From positions 1-59,081 of the IMG/VR virus record IMGVR_UViG_3300033143_004027: a stretch of 59,081 bases of DNA, one strand, 5' to 3'. Position 1 is the first letter of the stretch. The number at the start of each line of letters is the position of its first letter. The notes beneath the pieces were generated by a model that searched no databases, was not told the origin of the DNA, and saw nothing but the letters and a program-made list of their open reading frames with translations. Source of the stretch: a virus. The position numbers and the translations under genes are program-made. This document shows positions 47,726 through 55,819 of this stretch, piece by piece.

Positions 47726-50074
47726 CTAAAGACGGACGGGTTCCACAAGCCGGATACGGGCCTTCTTGCGTACGGGTTCTGTAAGTGCAGCATATGCCCC
47801 GCTGAGTGCGTCAACCTGGTCATCGTGCATCCCGTGTGGAAAATCGTCAACCTCGTCTAAGAATGCTTGATTCCACTCGCCGCGCAAGAGTTTGAGGTTG
47901 CCTGCCTCGGCGGCGATGGCGGCACCCTCTGCCCGCATAACCTTATCACCAGTCACGCGGTCACCCTTGAAGTTGTAACCTATCAGTAAGCGGCTATAGG
48001 CATCAATCGTATCTACCCCGCTGCTGCCTGGTTCCTGTTCCATACGCTGGCGAACATCCTTACCGTCGGCTCGCACTTGTGCTAAGATGTTCTCGGCATT
48101 TACACCAGGCGTCCCCCGAAACCGCCGAACGTGCTTCACGAAGAACATTCTACCCTGCTGCCCAAGCAACAATCCGACCGTCCAGTCACCCTTCTCTGTC
48201 GCCCCTCTATCCCAGTAACGAACATACCTTATGCCTTCGGTTGGCACCTTGTCAACAATCTCAAACCATTCGCGCCGGAAGAGTCCCCCCTCGCGGACGG
48301 TGGGGTTCTGCTGGTAGAGTGCCGCCCACCAGTAGCCGCCTATGGTATCCTTGATTTCCAATAGTCTCTCAAGCGGAAACCGCTCTGGCCAGAGGGCCTC
48401 ACCCACTGCGCGGCCCAACTCGTCTTCTTCTTCGGCTATGGCGGGAAAGTTAATAACCTCAAAGTGCTCATCTGTCTGGTCAATAATGCGCCCAGGCAGG
48501 TCGTCTTTATTCCAGCGCGTTGTGATTATGACGACAGCACCGCCTGGCTCTAACCGGCTATATGCTGTCGAACGATACCAGTCCCATTGCTTCTCACGAA
48601 TGGTAAGTGAGTTGGCTTCCTCGGCGTTCTTGGTGGGGTCGTCAATAAGTAGCACATTCGCGCCACGCCCCGTAACCGCACCACCAACGCCCGCCGTATA
48701 CATACCCCCATCATACCCGTCAAGCTGCCACTCACCCCGCGCAGATACATCGCCGCGAACCGTGACATCGGACAAGCCCCGCTCATAAGCATCCCGCAAT
48801 GAGTCACGAACCCTCATCCCCCAACTTGCAGCAAAGTTGGCCTCGTAGCTGGCCAATATTATGCGCTTCTCTGGAAAGGTGCTCAGATACCAAACGGGAA
48901 ACCAATGGCTGCACATCTCGCTGTTGCAGGTTGGCGCCATACCCTTGCCCGCAAGAAACTGGTGAGACGATGCGGCCACTTCAATACATACCGTATCCGC
49001 GCGTCCCGCCTCTTCAATTGTCAAATAATGATTTGGGCTTCTGCGGGGCTCAATACAGCGGGCTGCCTTGCGCGGCAAGCTGGCGGCATTGGGCATATAA
49101 AACAAGACCCGATATTTAGGCCCGCAGTCAGTACCATAAAGTGTTGCGCGCCCCTTTATCAAAGAAGCCTTATAGCCAAGACTGACAACAAGTTCGCGCA
49201 CACCATTGGCCAAGGCTATTTCTGTACTACAAAACTCTATCTGCCCGCCCGGGGATACATATCCATCAGTATCAATAAGACCCTGCAACAACGATAATCG
49301 CTGGCCTGGGCTTGCCCGCAGGTAACAGGCTGGTACATGCTTATTACCCAGCAGGTTGGCACGACGCAATAAAACCTGCAACCCCAAAACGCCAAAGGTA
49401 TCGGCAGTCGCCCTGTCGCTGGTCTTAAATGCTTCTGCAATACGTTGCCGAATATGCGCGCCGTCTTCGCCGATAGCAGTGATGCTGGCCTGTGTGGAAC
49501 TTCCATCCCCCAGCCAAACCCCAAGTGTATACGGGTCAATGGGAAGTTCGCGGACTGGCAGGTCTAATCCGTCGTGCTTGTCTACCATAACCCTGCGAGG
49601 TGATGTGCGCCCCGCAAGCTTTTCGGTAGTCCAGCGCGTCCGGCGGTTGGGATACTTTCTGTCGGCGCGTACCATCCAATCGTGTTCTGCGTCGGCTATC
49701 AATTCCTCACCACTATCAAGCTTGACACGGAACACAGGACGGTCTTTCCAAACAGGAGATTTGCCTGTTACAACAGTCGGCTTACCCCGCTCGTCAAATA
49801 CAAAGTCACCGACCTCAATATCCCCAATGCAAGACCAGCCATCGGGCGTCGGTATCGGCGTATCAAGAGCCAGGGCCTTTCCGTGCCTTGGTGGCATTGT
49901 CACAAGCAGCCGAGGGCACTTACCGTATGCTACATCTATCAGCTTTTGATTTAACAGCTTGAGGTGTGGCGGGCGTTGCCAGCGGCCATTAGTCAGCGTG
50001 ATTGCCAGCATCGCCGGCGTGGCTCTCGACAAGTCTGTCCTCAAGTTGTTCAACAAGTTCTCTGGTAGGCTCAT
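47726..50074 (-). CDS. terL: Terminase large subunit, interrupted by an intein
   Basis: 782 residues; 464 after removal of the 318-residue intein. The split falls inside Walker A: MPPRHGK is joined after splicing to SEMCSHWF, recreating GKS. Walker B is VLLIDDP; the nuclease part shows RYWDRGATEKGDWTVG and HDDQVDALSGAY. TerL pumps DNA into the prohead and cuts it. The start at 50074 overlaps terS by 86 bases; an ATG at 50011 is an alternative. Confidence 0.9.
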   Translation of the reverse strand: MSLPENLLNNLRTDLSRATPAMLAITLTNGRWQRPPHLKLLNQKLIDVAYGKCPRLLVTMPPRHGKALALDTPIPTPDGWSCIGDIEVGDFVFDERGKPTVVTGKSPVWKDRPVFRVKLDSGEELIADAEHDWMVRADRKYPNRRTRWTTEKLAGRTSPRRVMVDKHDGLDLPVRELPIDPYTLGVWLGDGSSTQASITAIGEDGAHIRQRIAEAFKTSDRATADTFGVLGLQVLLRRANLLGNKHVPACYLRASPGQRLSLLQGLIDTDGYVSPGGQIEFCSTEIALANGVRELVVSLGYKASLIKGRATLYGTDCGPKYRVLFYMPNAASLPRKAARCIEPRRSPNHYLTIEEAGRADTVCIEVAASSHQFLAGKGMAPTCNSEMCSHWFPVWYLSTFPEKRIILASYEANFAASWGMRVRDSLRDAYERGLSDVTVRGDVSARGEWQLDGYDGGMYTAGVGGAVTGRGANVLLIDDPTKNAEEANSLTIREKQWDWYRSTAYSRLEPGGAVVIITTRWNKDDLPGRIIDQTDEHFEVINFPAIAEEEDELGRAVGEALWPERFPLERLLEIKDTIGGYWWAALYQQNPTVREGGLFRREWFEIVDKVPTEGIRYVRYWDRGATEKGDWTVGLLLGQQGRMFFVKHVRRFRGTPGVNAENILAQVRADGKDVRQRMEQEPGSSGVDTIDAYSRLLIGYNFKGDRVTGDKVMRAEGAAIAAEAGNLKLLRGEWNQAFLDEVDDFPHGMHDDQVDALSGAYAALTEPVRKKARIRLVEPVRL
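48923..49876 (-). mobile_element. Class-3-type intein with LAGLIDADG endonuclease in terL
   Basis: Begins with Ala (ALALDTPIPTPDG) and ends APTCN before Ser, so no Cys or Ser stands at position 1. It carries the WCT triad of class 3 inteins: Trp67 (HDWMV), Cys297 (TVCIEV) and Thr316 (APTCN). The penultimate residue is Cys in place of His. Between lie two LAGLIDADG-type helices, LGVWLGDGSS and LLQGLIDTDG, of a homing endonuclease. Confidence 0.88.
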
Positions 50075-50420
50075 CGGTGAGGTCTATTCCGCCGCTGTGC
50101 TTGACGTTGACTGTCTGCTCAACCACCTTGTCCACGCGGTTCAATATCTCTTTGCAGGCAGCTATGCGGGCAGATTCAGTATTAGCACCCCTGAGACTCG
50201 CTGCATCCAAAAGTCCCTGCCAGGCGGCGGGGAATGCTTCAGCCTTAATCTCCTCAACCACGTCAAGTGCCACCTTGCGCCAGCGTTCGGTCTTGCGGGC
50301 GCGGAACAAAGTCATGCGGTTGGTCTTTAATTCGGCGGCTATAGAATCCCAGTACTTGTTGTCTATAATGCGCAGGCGAACCGCCGCGGCAATTTGTTCA
50401 TCGGTTAATCTGGTATCCAT
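49989..50420 (-). CDS. terS: Terminase small subunit
   Basis: 143 residues. N-terminal helix-turn-helix (LTDEQIAAAVRLRIIDNKYW, LKTNRMTLFRARK) for DNA recognition, a helical centre, and an acidic tail. Directly upstream of terL with overlap. The ribosome site is weak. Confidence 0.7.
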   Translation of the reverse strand: MDTRLTDEQIAAAVRLRIIDNKYWDSIAAELKTNRMTLFRARKTERWRKVALDVVEEIKAEAFPAAWQGLLDAASLRGANTESARIAACKEILNRVDKVVEQTVNVKHSGGIDLTDEPTRELVEQLEDRLVESHAGDAGNHAD

Positions 50421-50500
50421 AATGTAACACTGTGCAACACAGCCCCACCAAGCCCCCCTGCGCGAAAGGAAGGGCCTTCTGGGGCGATTGTAGGCGGGTT

Positions 50501-50534
50501 GTATCTTGCCCTTGGGGAGTTAATGACAAGATAC
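50501..50534. repeat. Inverted repeat GTATCTTG / CAAGATAC
   Basis: Perfect 8-bp arms, 18-base spacer, in the gap between the tmRNA-like RNA and terS. Confidence 0.6.
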
Positions 50535-50601
50535 TCACCCCCAGCTAGTCAGCCATACCCCAAGAAGCTCCTGCTGGTAGGCTTTACCCAAAGGTAAGGT
50601 A

Positions 50602-50627
50602 GGGGCAGCACCATCACGCACTGCCCC
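50602..50627. repeat. Hairpin GGGGCAG / CTGCCCC
   Basis: Perfect 7-bp arms, 12-base loop; no T run, so not an evident terminator. Confidence 0.5.
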
Positions 50628-50667
50628 CTGCAGACGATAGAACCTGCTGTGCCGACACAATAGCCAA

Positions 50668-50748
50668 TGGTGGAGGCGGAGGGTATCGAACCCTCATCCA
50701 GAGGAGGGCACTTCGGCCCCCGCCACTGTCGAAACCTTTCTCGCCCCC
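50668..50748 (-). ncRNA. tmRNA-like RNA lacking the mRNA-like (tag) domain
   Basis: 81 bases starting one base after the stop of the gene at 50750. A 7-bp acceptor stem GGGGGCG/CGCCTCC includes a G3-U70 pair with discriminator A and an encoded CCA, the alanine identity set. GGTTTCGACAG is the hallmark D-loop of tmRNA. The T arm is GAGGG, TTCGATA, CCCTC. In place of pseudoknots and tag there is only one short hairpin (GGGGGC, CGAAGT, GCCCTC), not a valid 7-base anticodon loop. It is neither a normal tRNA nor a full tmRNA. Confidence 0.7.
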
Positions 50749-50749
50749 G

Positions 50750-51208
50750 TCAGAACTCAGTTCTTGCGTGAACCTTCATCTCATCAATTACGCCCTTCTT
50801 AAACCAATCAAACTGGACAAAGCCATCACCAAACTCTTTATGAATGTAGGTATGGAGTACGCTATTGCAGGGGGTCTGGAATGCTTGGGCCTTAGCGCTA
50901 CCTGGTGTAAATAATGAGAAGGCTCGCATCTCGTTGGTCACGTTCTCCCCAGTTAAATACTCGACGCCCCACCAGTCGGCCCGCAGTGAGAGGTTCAAGT
51001 GATTGGAGGCCTCCCCGTTGAGCTTGAATTGCCTTGCACCCAGCATTAGTTTGACACCGCCCAGGTCTTTCGTCAGGCGTTGCGTCATATCTGATAAGTC
51101 GGCAAGCGAGTGTAACCTTACATCTAATTGCCAGCCCTTGGCCTGTGTAGCAGTGCAGACACTTAGCAATAATACTATACAGATTGGCACGACAACCCAG
51201 AACTTCAT
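50750..51208 (-). CDS. Exported protein, unknown
   Basis: 152 residues. A signal peptide (FWVVVPICIVLLLSVCTATQA) is followed by a beta-rich mature part (WQLDVRLHSLADL, LSLRADWWGVEYL, FGDGFVQFDWFKKG). Similar build to the exported protein at 12065. Unknown role in the envelope. Its stop is directly before the tmRNA-like RNA. Confidence 0.55.
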   Translation of the reverse strand: MKFWVVVPICIVLLLSVCTATQAKGWQLDVRLHSLADLSDMTQRLTKDLGGVKLMLGARQFKLNGEASNHLNLSLRADWWGVEYLTGENVTNEMRAFSLFTPGSAKAQAFQTPCNSVLHTYIHKEFGDGFVQFDWFKKGVIDEMKVHARTEF

Positions 51209-51313
51209 TCTAACTCATCTCTTACGGAGCGCGCGCTCCTGGTAGCCTCAACGGTCGAGTTCGGCAGCTATTGTGCATTGCCTACTTAGCCCATAGGGGT
51301 CAGCGCGAAGAGG

Positions 51314-51613
51314 CTAAATTGTTATTACATTGTCGGGCAGGTCACTTGTCAGCCCATAGTTATCGCAGTGGTATAGGAAGTCCTTCTTGATTGCTTTAAC
51401 GGCGGCCCGCACCTGGTTGCGTCCGCAGGCGATTGCATATCGGCGGAGGTCTTGCGGCGGAATGTGCTCGCCCTTCAGTAGGCCTTGCCACGCGCCGACC
51501 CTTGCTTCTTGCAGCATATCGTCATACTCAATGCGCGAGTTGTCGCCGCTGGCTTCGCGGGCAATGTGCTGGAGCGTAGTGTCTATGTCGGCTAATAACT
51601 GCTCCTTGTTCAT
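51314..51613 (-). CDS. Sigma-70 region 2-like protein
   Basis: 99 residues. YDDMLQEARVGAWQGLLKGE followed by LRRYAIACGRNQVRAAV matches sigma region 2 (D-x-x-QE-x-x-x-A-x-x-A ... R-x-x-A-x-R-A). There is no region 4 in this chain. The adjacent upstream gene carries a region 4-like HTH. Together they could form a split sigma factor. Confidence 0.65.
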   Translation of the reverse strand: MNKEQLLADIDTTLQHIAREASGDNSRIEYDDMLQEARVGAWQGLLKGEHIPPQDLRRYAIACGRNQVRAAVKAIKKDFLYHCDNYGLTSDLPDNVITI

Positions 51614-51651
51614 AGTCTTCCAACACCTTCCAAGTGTTGTGCGGGGTGATA

Positions 51652-52035
51652 TTATAACTTGCAGCCCAGAAACTTCTTTAGCTTGTCCGTCTTGCGCTCT
51701 ATCGTCTGATTGATATTCGGTTGGCTACAGCCCAGTTTGCCTGCTATCTCCTCCTGCGTCTTCCCCTCCAGGTAGTACATATCAAGCAGCCGCCGGCCCT
51801 TTCTTGACAATGATGCCCAAGCCCGCTGAAAGTCGGCCCGTGTGGTCATAATGTTTATGTCGGCAGGATAGTTGCGTGCTATACTGGTAGCGCCAAGGTG
51901 CGGCGGCCATTCGGTACTTGACCTTCCCCACAATGCCAGCTCGTTAAGTAGCCAGCGGTTTCGCAGGCAAAGCTCAACTAATTCTGGCGTCCACTCATCA
52001 TCGCTGAAACTGGGCCGCTGCCATTCTTCTCTCAC
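51652..52035 (-). CDS. Sigma-70 region 4-like protein
   Basis: 127 residues from GTG 52035, placed by TTAGGAGGTG. The C-terminal ~55 residues (FQRAWASLSRKGRRLLDMYY, GKTQEEIAGKLGCSQPNINQ) are a sigma region 4 HTH. The N-terminal ~70 residues are unassigned. Phage ArpU/RinA-type late activators also look like region 4, which is the main alternative. Lies behind a terminator and before the region 2-like gene. Confidence 0.7.
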   Translation of the reverse strand: MREEWQRPSFSDDEWTPELVELCLRNRWLLNELALWGRSSTEWPPHLGATSIARNYPADINIMTTRADFQRAWASLSRKGRRLLDMYYLEGKTQEEIAGKLGCSQPNINQTIERKTDKLKKFLGCKL

Positions 52036-52061
52036 TGTTGCACCTCCTAAGGCGCTTACAC

Positions 52062-52106
52062 AAAACAAAAGCCGGCCACAAGGCGCTCCTGCGCCTGCAA
52101 CCGGCT
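52062..52106 (-). terminator. Intrinsic terminator before the sigma-like genes
   Basis: AGCCGG and CCGGCT close an outer stem; a perfect GGCGC/GCGCC hairpin sits inside; TTTTGTTTTG follows on the minus strand. Confidence 0.75.
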
Positions 52107-52138
52107 ACCTCTCTGGGCTTGCCGTGCTTATTCGGTTG

Positions 52139-53551
52139 TTAGTCTATCAGCTTGTGCTGCTTCTGGCGCGTGGCCTTCTCTAATCGCTTACACTGCATCT
52201 CGCAGTATTCTGCTGAAAGCTCAATTCCAATATAATTGCGGTCTTCTTCGATGCAGACGATGCCAGTAGTGCCCGCTCCAGCGAAGGGGTCAAGGACAGT
52301 GCCAGTCTCTGTTTCTGCCTCCTCACAAGTGCAAGCCGGTTGCCAGCCAATGGTGTGATAAGCCCACTCAAACTGTTCTCCTGTCCGCGAAAAGCCCCCG
52401 CCAACATTATAATACTTGTCCCTGTTCTCAACAGCATCGTGGACTTTCCCCTTAGCCATCTTGTGAGAACGGACATTCGTCTTCTCTTTCTCCACAATCC
52501 GCGCCCACGGCTTCCCGCACTCCACGCAGACCTTCGGCGGGCAGCCAGCGCGGATGGGCTTCCTAATCAAGTCTGGTGGGTACACTGCGAAGTGCGCTTC
52601 GGGGAACGGTGCAGTCGGTATAATCCAGCAGTCGCCAGGGTTCTTGCCGAGGGGATGGAAGGCGTCACCCTCTCCTGGTTCTGGAGCCTGTCGCGCTCCC
52701 GATAGCCGTGGATTATCGCTTGTCTTTCGTCGAGCAGGCCCTCCAACAGGATGCCGTGACATCCGTTTGTCTTGTCTGTCTTTGCTCTTATTGCCAGGCG
52801 GTCTATCTAAAGCAGTATGCGCCTCCCTCACCGCGTCCAGATCAAACCAGTATCGCGCCGATTTGGTGAAGAAGAATATGTGCTCCCACGAACACGAGAA
52901 GCGGTCTTTGACTGAGGACGGCATCGCATTAGGCTTGTGCCAGCAGATGTCGTTGCGGAGCCACCAGCCCCGCTCCTGCATCCCGATGGCGAACCGTGCA
53001 GGCATCATCATCAGGTTCTTCGGCTTGAGCCACTGACCGCCTTCGGGGGCGTTCCAGGCTGGTCGCTTCACTCCTTTAGCGTCTTTGGGCTGATTTACGG
53101 GGGCTCCACCAAAGTAAGTATCCCCCATATTAACCCAACACGTCCCCGTCGGCTTCAACACGCACTTAACCTCGTCAAAGATTTTCCACAGATGCTCAAG
53201 GTAAAGGGAGGGGTGCGGCTCCAAGCCGAGCTGACCATACCAGGCCCCGCACTTCTGGCAAGTGGCGTGCTTATACTCCTTCGGCTCTGTATGGCTCTGT
53301 TCAATAACAGAGTGAGGCCCTTGCTTGACAGCAGCATCTGACTGCTTGACCTCGGTAGTTACCCAATCGTGGTCGCAGTCATCATCCCCGCCGAAGATAG
53401 TAGCAGTCCCTTCGCCATAATCTCGCAAGCCCCAGTACGGCGGCGAAGTCATCACACAGTCAATGCTGTCAGCAGACATATCGGCCAGCACCGACAGCGC
53501 GTCACCCTGCCGAACCTCCCAGCTAAACCTGTCGGATATGAACTTGTTCAC
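52139..53551 (-). CDS. DNA methyltransferase (TSPPYW type)
   Basis: 470 residues from GTG, overlapping the previous stop. CVMTSPPYWGLRDYG is motif IV of N4-cytosine or N6-adenine enzymes; VLDPFAGAGTTGIV is motif I (AdoMet binding), placed after it, the beta order. A long insert with CQKCGAWY and a zinc-like CVECGKPW separates them. No cognate endonuclease is next to it, so an orphan enzyme, possibly for anti-restriction. Confidence 0.8.
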   Translation of the reverse strand: MNKFISDRFSWEVRQGDALSVLADMSADSIDCVMTSPPYWGLRDYGEGTATIFGGDDDCDHDWVTTEVKQSDAAVKQGPHSVIEQSHTEPKEYKHATCQKCGAWYGQLGLEPHPSLYLEHLWKIFDEVKCVLKPTGTCWVNMGDTYFGGAPVNQPKDAKGVKRPAWNAPEGGQWLKPKNLMMMPARFAIGMQERGWWLRNDICWHKPNAMPSSVKDRFSCSWEHIFFFTKSARYWFDLDAVREAHTALDRPPGNKSKDRQDKRMSRHPVGGPARRKTSDNPRLSGARQAPEPGEGDAFHPLGKNPGDCWIIPTAPFPEAHFAVYPPDLIRKPIRAGCPPKVCVECGKPWARIVEKEKTNVRSHKMAKGKVHDAVENRDKYYNVGGGFSRTGEQFEWAYHTIGWQPACTCEEAETETGTVLDPFAGAGTTGIVCIEEDRNYIGIELSAEYCEMQCKRLEKATRQKQHKLID

Positions 53552-53739
53552 TCTATCAGCTTCTTCTCTTGTCGTTTTCTGCTCGGATACTTAAAGCCGC
53601 CAATCTCGGTGATTATACCATCCCGCTGCTTAATGGTCAAGTCCCCGTAGCCGTGCTCGCACCAACGGGCGATATGCTTTATCTTGTCGCCGGACTGTCG
53701 GCTGAGCCAGTCTGTGACTCGCTGAAGGTTGTCGGCCAT
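53548..53739 (-). CDS. Small protein between the methyltransferases
   Basis: 63 residues (MADNLQRVTDWLSRQSGDKI, then IKHIARWCEHGYGDLTIKQ). ATG overlaps the stop of the upstream methyltransferase (TGATG). Basic and helical. Unknown. Confidence 0.5.
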   Translation of the reverse strand: MADNLQRVTDWLSRQSGDKIKHIARWCEHGYGDLTIKQRDGIITEIGGFKYPSRKRQEKKLIE

Positions 53740-55703
53740 CACAACTCCAATCTCTGCTGTTCGTCTTTAGCTAACATCTGTTCGCTTTTCGCGAACGCCG
53801 TTCTCGCCTCGGCAATCTCTACATAATGAGCATCCTGGTCTATGCCGATATATTGCCAGCCACCGTGAATAGCTGCCACCAGGCTGCTACCGCTGCCGAC
53901 GAATGGGTCGAGCATCAGTCCACCAGGAGGGCAGCCCAGCGCCAACAGCCAACCAAAGAGGGCAACGGGCTTACAGGTAGGATGAGTGTTCTGCTGTGCT
54001 TCTACGGGCCCCATCGGTTTTCCTGAGCCCCCAGTCCAATCTGATTGTGCCAGGACAAGTGGCCGACCACCTTGAGCGGGGAATTCTTGCAGCCCCGCGT
54101 TCTTCTCTTTTTTGCTTGGCTTCGTCACGCATATCAGCCCTGCCTTAGCCTGCGCCACCCAATCCTCGTCAAAGCCATTCGCCTCTGCCCAACGGTCAAG
54201 GTCGTAATAGCGATTGTCCGCGCCCATAGCACCGCCGCCGCTGATTAGGTTCGCGGGGAAGCGACCTTCAGGTTTCCAGTTCATATTAGCATCACCAGCC
54301 TTTGCACCGCCAATAGCTATATCGGGTGGTGTTACTTGCCGAGTTACTTGCCCAAAGTCTATATTCTCTTCCCCAAACGGCATCCGTCCCGCATCTATGT
54401 TATAGCCACCGACGCCCCACTTTTTCACATTCTCGCGAATAGGCTTCTCCGACATCGGCTTACGAGCACAAATCACGAACTCGTATGCTGGCTTTAGAGC
54501 GCAAGATTTATAGCCTGCCCAAGTTTTGGCATCGTCAGTGGAAGGGGCGGTGATAGTATTCTGGCCCGAAACCCCAAAGACTCCCGTCTCGGTTGTATTT
54601 GTGCATTCCCATCTCTTGCCGCGCCGCCCATCAGTCACATCTGGCAATTCATATTCCCCCACCTTCACCCTCACGCCAGGCGGCAGGGAAAGGTCTGGCA
54701 CAGGTAGCCGTCGTTCGGGAGCAACTTGTTCTTCGGTAATCCCCATTTGTGCAATAGTTTCATCGTCTGCGCGCCTTAATAATTTAATATTTGTCTGCTG
54801 AAGCATATAGTGATAAGCATTAGACGAGTGCGGCTTCCACGCCTCCAGCTTCTCCTGCTCAGACAGCGGCTCCCAGAAGCGCGAGACGAGGGCGGAGAGG
54901 AGGTTGGTGCCTTCGGTGGAACCTGTTCTGCTGGCTAACGGCCCCCCCTCCCATCCGAAGTCAGCAGTTCGCCCATCACCATACTGCCCATTCACCGCCG
55001 CGCTCGTGGCCTTGCGAACGTGTGCCAGCGTCAACTCGTCCATATAGCCCTCAACAAAGGCCCAGGTGATGCGCTTGCACTCAGGACAGTCTATCTTAAG
55101 TTTGGCGAACTCCTTGTGCTTGTGCTCCCATGGACACTTAATCTTTGTGTACTTATCGGCAACCCATTCGCGGAAGGCAGCCTTGTCGAAGTCTTTGCCG
55201 ATGTCAAGGGCCTTCGGGAAGCCAGAATTATAGCACCATAGGATGGGTTGCAAACTGACGTCAAATCCTGCCATCTCAAGTGCGGCACACTGACGCCAGA
55301 GACAATCTGAACGCGCAGGTGCCATCACAAAGGCAAGCCCGCCAGGTTTCAGAATGCGAAGGCACTCTCGCCAAATAGGAACGAAGAAATCTACAATACC
55401 TCCCGCTGACTGCCGAGGCAACTTCTTGAAACCCTTTTCCTTCTCGTATGCCCCCTGTGGACTGACTATCTCATTCAGCTTCTCAAAGGCGCCATCTCCC
55501 TGAGTTTCCACCTTCATCCCAGGGGACATCCAACCCACTGTCTGTGATTGGGTGGGAGGCTTAGCATTGAATGAGTCCCAGTCTTTTGACATGAAGCCTA
55601 TGCCATAAGGCGGGTCGGTAGCAATACAGTCAATACTCTCGTCGGCTATCAACTTGAGCTTCTCTGCACTATCGCCACAGATTATCTGGTTGGGTTCGGT
55701 CAT
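53739..55703 (-). CDS. DNA methyltransferase (DPPY type), long
   Basis: 654 residues. CIATDPPYGIGFMSKDWD is motif IV and LMLDPFVGSGSSLVAAI motif I, the beta order. The target-recognition insert of ~450 residues has CPWEHK and CPEC and a GKRWECTNTTETGVFG stretch. Larger than most orphan enzymes. Follows a 39-residue membrane peptide with ATGA overlap. Confidence 0.8.
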   Translation of the reverse strand: MTEPNQIICGDSAEKLKLIADESIDCIATDPPYGIGFMSKDWDSFNAKPPTQSQTVGWMSPGMKVETQGDGAFEKLNEIVSPQGAYEKEKGFKKLPRQSAGGIVDFFVPIWRECLRILKPGGLAFVMAPARSDCLWRQCAALEMAGFDVSLQPILWCYNSGFPKALDIGKDFDKAAFREWVADKYTKIKCPWEHKHKEFAKLKIDCPECKRITWAFVEGYMDELTLAHVRKATSAAVNGQYGDGRTADFGWEGGPLASRTGSTEGTNLLSALVSRFWEPLSEQEKLEAWKPHSSNAYHYMLQQTNIKLLRRADDETIAQMGITEEQVAPERRLPVPDLSLPPGVRVKVGEYELPDVTDGRRGKRWECTNTTETGVFGVSGQNTITAPSTDDAKTWAGYKSCALKPAYEFVICARKPMSEKPIRENVKKWGVGGYNIDAGRMPFGEENIDFGQVTRQVTPPDIAIGGAKAGDANMNWKPEGRFPANLISGGGAMGADNRYYDLDRWAEANGFDEDWVAQAKAGLICVTKPSKKEKNAGLQEFPAQGGRPLVLAQSDWTGGSGKPMGPVEAQQNTHPTCKPVALFGWLLALGCPPGGLMLDPFVGSGSSLVAAIHGGWQYIGIDQDAHYVEIAEARTAFAKSEQMLAKDEQQRLEL

Positions 55704-55819
55704 TTGCGCCGGCTCCTATCAAAAAAGATGCGATAAATAAAGCTGGCAAATAGTATCAATGCCAAGCCCACAACAACACCAGCGATATGCCAAAGGGCAA
55801 ACTGTAATACCGGCGGCAT
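55700..55819 (-). CDS. 39-residue membrane peptide
   Basis: MPPVLQFALWHIAGVVVGLA continues as a hydrophobic helix and ends FFDRSRRK. Start overlaps the previous stop (TGATG) and its stop overlaps the methyltransferase start (ATGA). One membrane span. May partner the SemiSWEET-like protein upstream. Confidence 0.5.
   Translation of the reverse strand: MPPVLQFALWHIAGVVVGLALILFASFIYRIFFDRSRRK

Larger units (their letters stand above)
50421..50667. other. Non-coding region upstream of terS, possible packaging site
   Basis: No gene in either strand. It holds an 8-bp inverted repeat (50501-50508 with 50527-50534), a 7-bp GC hairpin (50602-50608 with 50621-50627) and a palindromic AAGGGCCTT near 50471. 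Packaging sites commonly lie just before terS, so cos or pac is plausible. Confidence 0.4.

Noticed and set aside
51239-51316. tRNA-like 77-base segment on the minus strand with TAGCCTC/GAGGCTA ends and a following CCA
   Set aside because: The T loop lacks TTC, no D stem or anticodon stem forms, and the 5' end is the stop codon of the gene at 51314. Probably a chance inverted repeat.
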